Of a stretch of DNA of 37,715 bases, positions 34,526 through 37,715 are shown piece by piece. A program made the translations under genes and the position numbers. The stretch is from Prevotella sp. UBA3675 (GTDB taxonomy: Bacteria > Bacteroidota > Bacteroidia > Bacteroidales > Bacteroidaceae). Numbering within the stretch: the stretch's first letter is position 1; each line of letters starts with the position of its first letter. The stretch spans positions 1 to 37,715 of the forward strand of contig DFJI01000023.1 of the NCBI GenBank assembly GCA_002372235.1, written 5' to 3'. The notes beneath the pieces were generated by a model. That model worked only from the letters and a program-made list of their open reading frames with translations, did not search any database and was not told the origin of the DNA.

Positions 34526-36751
34526 ATGAGCATCAAGAAAATCCTTTTGTCCGCATCGCTATTGCAGATGGGCATGGCCGCTCAGTCGCAGGTCTATCTG
34601 GACCCGCAGGCCGCTGTCGAAGACCGCGTGGAAGACGCGCTCAGCCGTATGACCACCCACGAGAAAATCACCGTGCTCCACGCACAGAGCAAGTTCACCT
34701 CGGCTGGCGTGCCGCGTCTCGGCATCCGTCAGCTCAACATGGATGACGGGCCTCACGGCGTGCGCGAGGAGCTGGAGTGGAACGCTTGGCGCACAGCCGG
34801 CTGGACCAACGACTCCTGCGTGGCCTTCCCGTCGCTCACCTGTCTGGCCGCCACGTGGAATCGCGACCTGGCCCGTCTCTACGGCCAGTCGGTGAGCGAG
34901 GAGTTTGCCTATCGAGGCAAGGACGTGATGCTCGGTCCTGGCGTCAACATTCAGCGCATACCGCTCAACGGGCGCGCCTTCGAGTACATGGGCGAAGACC
35001 CTCTGCTGGCCGCTGAGATGGCGGTGCCCTACATCCAGGCCGTGCAGCAGAACGGCGTGGCCTGCTGTCTGAAGCACTTCGCACTCAACAATCAGGAGAC
35101 CGACCGCTTCTCGGTCAACGTGAACGTGAGCGAGCGGGCCTTGCGCGAAATCTACCTCTATCCTTTCGAGCAAGCGGTGAAGCGGGCCCGCGTCTATACC
35201 GTCATGGGCTCCTATAACCTCTGGCAGAACGTGCACTGCTCGCAAAACGATGCACTGCTCAACCGCATCCTGAAGCAGGAGTGGGGGTTCGACGGAGCCG
35301 TGGTGAGCGACTGGAACGCCGTCACCGACACGTGGCAGGCGGCTACGGGCGGACTCGACATTGAGATGGGCACCGAGCCGCGCGACTACAAGGGCGAGCC
35401 TGCCGAGGTGTATCATCACTACTACATGGCCCGGCCCTTAGAGCTGATGGTGGAGGAGGGCAAGGTGCCCATGTCGGTCATCGACGACAAAGTGCGCCGC
35501 GTGTTGCGCACCATCTTCCGCACGTCCATGAATCCACGCAAGGTCGTTGGCAGCCTCTGCTCCGAAGCCCATGTCGAGGCTTGTCGGCTGATAGCCGAAG
35601 AGGGCATCGTGCTGCTGAAGAACGCCCCGGCCCTCTCCCCCTCAAAGGGCGGAAAGCCCACCCCTCTGCTTCCGCTTGACCTCACGAAATACAAGAACAT
35701 CCTGGTGGTGGGCGAGAATGCCACCCGTTCGCTCACCCGTGGCGGCGGCTCGTCTGAGCTCAAGCCCCTCCACGAAGTCACCCCTTGGGAAGCACTCCAC
35801 GTTCAATGTTCAATGTTCAACATTCAACGTCTCCCCGGCTACGCTTCTGGACGTGCCCTCTACGATGAGGTTGACCCCGTGTCGCCTGCCGAGCAGGCCC
35901 GCCTCAAGGCCGAAGCACTGAGCAAGGCGCGTGAGGCCGACCTCATCATCTATGTGGGCGGCATGAACAAGAACCGCCATCAGGACTGTGAGAACGGCGA
36001 TCGCGAGGGTTTCGACCTCTCCTTTGGCCAGAACGAGCTCATCAGCGAGCTGGCCGACATTCAGCCCAACATCGTGGTCGTCACCTTTGGCGGCAACCCC
36101 TATAGCATGCCCTGGCTGACGAAGGTGCCGGCCCTCGTCCACTGCTGGTATCTGGGCAGCGAGTCGGGCAATGCCCTCGTCCGCGTGCTCACGGGGCAGG
36201 TCAATCCCAGTGGCAAGCTGCCCGTCACCTTTGCCCGTCGTCTCGACGACTATCCCTATGCCGACTACGGTGCCGAGGCATATCCCGGCGTCAACCGTCA
36301 GGTCTATTACAAGGAAGACATCTACGTGGGCTATCGCGGCTTCGACAAGCGCATGGCAGCGGCCAAGGGCAAGCAGCGCGTGGCGCCCCTCTTTCCCTTC
36401 GGCCACGGACTCAGCTACACCACCTATCGCTATGGCAAACCCGTGCTCAACGGTCGCACCGTCAGCATCGACGTGACCAACACGGGCAGTCGTGCAGGCA
36501 AGGAGACCGTGCAGCTCTATATCGGTGCCATGCAGTGTTCCGAGGACCGTCCTGTCAAGGAGCTCAAGGACTTCAGGAAAATAGCCCTGCAGCCCGGCGA
36601 GACGCAGACCGTCAGCTTCGATCTCACCGACCGCATGTTCCGTTTCTTCTCCGTGAAGAAAGGTCAGTGGACCGTTGAGCCCGGCAAGTATCGCATCAGC
36701 GTAGCCCCCTCGTCGGCAGAATGCAAAAACGCGGTTGTCTTCACCCTCTGA
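34526..36751 (+). CDS. Secreted glycoside hydrolase family 3 protein
   Basis: This 741-residue GH3 enzyme (beta-glucosidase or beta-xylosidase type) removes sugars from the non-reducing ends of plant or host oligosaccharides, probably in the periplasm. The signal peptide is residues 1-22. The (beta/alpha)8 domain contains 'RLGIRQLNMDDGPHGVR', 'LKHFALNNQETDR' and the nucleophile D262 in VVSDWNAV. The alpha/beta sandwich follows ('EEGIVLLKN', 'NILVVGENATRS', 'PFGHGLSYTTY'), then a C-terminal fibronectin-like domain from ~640. Two unusual inserts sit in the second domain: 'PALSPSKGGKPT' (about 35626-35670) and 'VQCSMFNIQ', encoded by a 7-bp repeat (35801-35828). The exact substrate cannot be told from sequence. 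Confidence 0.93.
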   Translation: MSIKKILLSASLLQMGMAAQSQVYLDPQAAVEDRVEDALSRMTTHEKITVLHAQSKFTSAGVPRLGIRQLNMDDGPHGVREELEWNAWRTAGWTNDSCVAFPSLTCLAATWNRDLARLYGQSVSEEFAYRGKDVMLGPGVNIQRIPLNGRAFEYMGEDPLLAAEMAVPYIQAVQQNGVACCLKHFALNNQETDRFSVNVNVSERALREIYLYPFEQAVKRARVYTVMGSYNLWQNVHCSQNDALLNRILKQEWGFDGAVVSDWNAVTDTWQAATGGLDIEMGTEPRDYKGEPAEVYHHYYMARPLELMVEEGKVPMSVIDDKVRRVLRTIFRTSMNPRKVVGSLCSEAHVEACRLIAEEGIVLLKNAPALSPSKGGKPTPLLPLDLTKYKNILVVGENATRSLTRGGGSSELKPLHEVTPWEALHVQCSMFNIQRLPGYASGRALYDEVDPVSPAEQARLKAEALSKAREADLIIYVGGMNKNRHQDCENGDREGFDLSFGQNELISELADIQPNIVVVTFGGNPYSMPWLTKVPALVHCWYLGSESGNALVRVLTGQVNPSGKLPVTFARRLDDYPYADYGAEAYPGVNRQVYYKEDIYVGYRGFDKRMAAAKGKQRVAPLFPFGHGLSYTTYRYGKPVLNGRTVSIDVTNTGSRAGKETVQLYIGAMQCSEDRPVKELKDFRKIALQPGETQTVSFDLTDRMFRFFSVKKGQWTVEPGKYRISVAPSSAECKNAVVFTL
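35801..35828 (+). repeat. Four 7-bp repeats inside the GH3 gene
   Basis: GTTCAAT, GTTCAAT, GTTCAAC and ATTCAAC lie head to tail and encode VQCSMFNIQ in frame. The reverse complement (ATTGAAC units) resembles the TTGAAAA triplet before rpoC. The block is 28 nt, not a multiple of three, so its arrival needed a compensating change elsewhere. Confidence 0.85.
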
Positions 36752-36774
36752 TGCCTCCGTTTTCGAATAATTTA

Positions 36775-36847
36775 GCAACGGACTACAGGACTTGAGGACT
36801 CTTTTACCAGTGATACATAAAAGTCTTTCAGTCCTGTAGTCCGTTGC
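36775..36847. repeat. Long inverted repeat after the GH3 gene
   Basis: GCAACGGACTACAGGACT (36775-36792) pairs perfectly with 36830-36847. Inside, GACTCTTTTA pairs with TAAAAGTC with one bulged C. The GH3-side strand has no T-tract after it (AAGAAAAAAA follows), so it looks more like a palindromic repeat element than a normal terminator. Confidence 0.88.
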
Positions 36848-37018
36848 AAGAAAAAAAACGACCTGTGTGGTTGAAATCATTTCCTTCATGTGAACCGAAT
36901 CATCGTGAATCATTCAGTCTAAATAAGACCCCCTAAAAACCGTCGTCAAAATCGTGCAATCTAAGTTTTTTTAACACGCTCAGCCCCCTGAAATGGCGGT
37001 CTTCTGCCGTCCCGATTC

Positions 37019-37062
37019 GTCAGGAAGTGTTCGTTTTCTTCTCGTATTGAACACTTCCTGAC
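37019..37062. repeat. 14-bp perfect inverted repeat
   Basis: GTCAGGAAGTGTTC (37019-37032) and GAACACTTCCTGAC (37049-37062) flank a 16-nt spacer. No T-tract follows. It lies in the gene-free region. Confidence 0.85.
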
Positions 37063-37158
37063 TTATATCGCGGATTTTTCTTATTGATTTTGCCTCTATT
37101 TTTCCCTTCGTTGCATCTGTTTTGTGCCCCCTTTGTGGCTATCTAATGCCATATTTCA

Positions 37159-37290
37159 TCCTAAATCGCGACACCATCTATCCAAGATTGCGTTGTGATT
37201 TAGGCCATTTCGCATCATGATTTAGCCTAAACCTCTTCCTCATCCATCCTAAACCTTGGCGCAATCTGCCCAAAATCGTCGTAACCTCCT
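37159..37290 (-). repeat. 22-bp-period tandem array, copy 2 (inverted)
   Basis: Six units start at 37159, 37181, 37203, 37225, 37247 and 37269, exactly 22 bp apart. The clearest is TCCTAAATCGCGACACC. Read on the minus strand the core becomes GGTGTCGCGATTTAGGA, the same family as the array at 13143-13340. Units are more diverged here, and two also contain forward GTGATTTAG or ATGATTTAG cores. Confidence 0.75.
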
Positions 37291-37668
37291 GACTGTCACC
37301 GTCTTTCGTATTCGTTGTTTTTGTATCTCACTGTCTTACAGTGAGTTACCGCGTCGCTCAAAACTCCCATTTTCGCGTCCCATTTTCCATTTCCTGAATT
37401 TTTTCCAAGTTTTGCCGCAGTTGTGTCTAAATAAGGAGGAGGGGAAAAATGCTCTTAAGCGATTGACTTTCATTTGGTTATTCGTAATCCGATATTGTGT
37501 GTATATGCAGTTCGACCGACGCTCCCGCTGTATGACGAGGCGATATGCCTTGCCCTCCCATTATCGGAGACCCAGTACTTTGTCGATAACAGGACCTACA
37601 AAACGGGAAAACAGCTCTCTCACGTGAAATATTCCTCCAAAAGGAGTGATTCTCTCAGATTTTATTTG

Positions 37669-37676
37669 TACTTTTG
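37669..37676 (+). promoter_or_regulatory. -7 promoter box near the window end
   Basis: TACTTTTG matches TAnnTTTG; the upstream -33 position is unconvincing. If real it drives a plus-strand gene starting beyond 37715. Confidence 0.4.
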
Positions 37677-37715
37677 CCATGCCATTGATAATTTTGCTTG
37701 ACTTGATTTGCAGCA

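Larger units (their letters stand above)
36752..37715. other. Gene-free stretch with palindromes and a 22-bp-period array
   Basis: I see no convincing gene; the open frames here lack good starts, family signatures or a promoter. It contains inverted repeats at 36775-36847 and 37019-37062, the second 22-bp-period array (37159-37290), a 7-bp hairpin CTCACTG/CAGTGAG (37327-37345), and a TACTTTTG -7 box (37669-37676) that probably serves a gene beyond the window. Confidence 0.75.

Noticed and set aside
37256..37701. Two overlapping plus-strand frames near the window end.
   Set aside because: They have weak or non-ATG starts, overlap the repeat array or each other, and show no family signature; the -7 box at 37669 lies at their end, not before them.

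Overview
The window looks like chromosomal DNA of a Bacteroidales species, most likely Prevotella or a close relative. Three things suggest this. Every promoter I can see fits the Bacteroidetes TTTG / TAnnTTTG type, and Shine-Dalgarno sequences are weak. The core genes (tuf, secE-nusG-rplKAJL-rpoBC, dnaE, a TGS-domain nucleoside kinase) have the lengths and architectures usual in this order. Several secreted proteins carry signal peptides ending in AQ, and two end in a short tail ('Y(T)xxGxR ... G(I/L)xIxxGxK') common in Prevotella.

Layout. (1) 1-12460: the transcription/translation core operon: 3' part of tuf, tRNA-Trp, secE, nusG, rplK, rplA, rplJ, rplL, rpoB, rpoC, closed by a 15-bp hairpin. 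Its gaps hold structure: twin hairpins before rplK, a 14-bp hairpin with a U-tract and five 9-bp tandem repeats between rplL and rpoB, and a 7-bp triplet repeat just before rpoC. (2) 12525-14811: a small secreted DUF2147 protein, a gene-free stretch with a 22-bp-period tandem array, and an Rpn/PD-(D/E)XK nuclease gene bracketed by two copies of a 54-bp element. Each copy is a terminator hairpin and a consensus promoter in one. The second copy is followed by a ~350-nt leader with competing hairpins. (3) 14812-20566: three secreted-protein genes in one probable operon: a right-handed beta-helix protein, a 1352-residue modular protein ending in a dockerin, and a small protein with a cohesin-like fold. 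(4) 20623-24187: a long inverted repeat, malate dehydrogenase (mdh), and on the minus strand an OmpP1/FadL outer-membrane protein with a small helicase-associated-domain protein after it. (5) 24188-29641: dnaE and a nucleoside (uridine-type) kinase, co-directional, then AAGACAGARTAAC repeats and a bidirectional terminator. (6) 29910-34357, minus strand: a large secreted HExxH protein preceded by a membrane metallophosphoesterase. (7) 34526-36751: a secreted GH3 glycoside hydrolase. (8) 36752-37715: no convincing gene; two inverted repeats and a second 22-bp-period array of the same family as the first but in the opposite orientation.

The most unusual features are the structured leader driven by the duplicated terminator-promoter element, the dockerin/cohesin-like gene pair it appears to control, and the two related 22-bp-period intergenic arrays. 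Everything is read by eye; no alignment, folding or database search was run.
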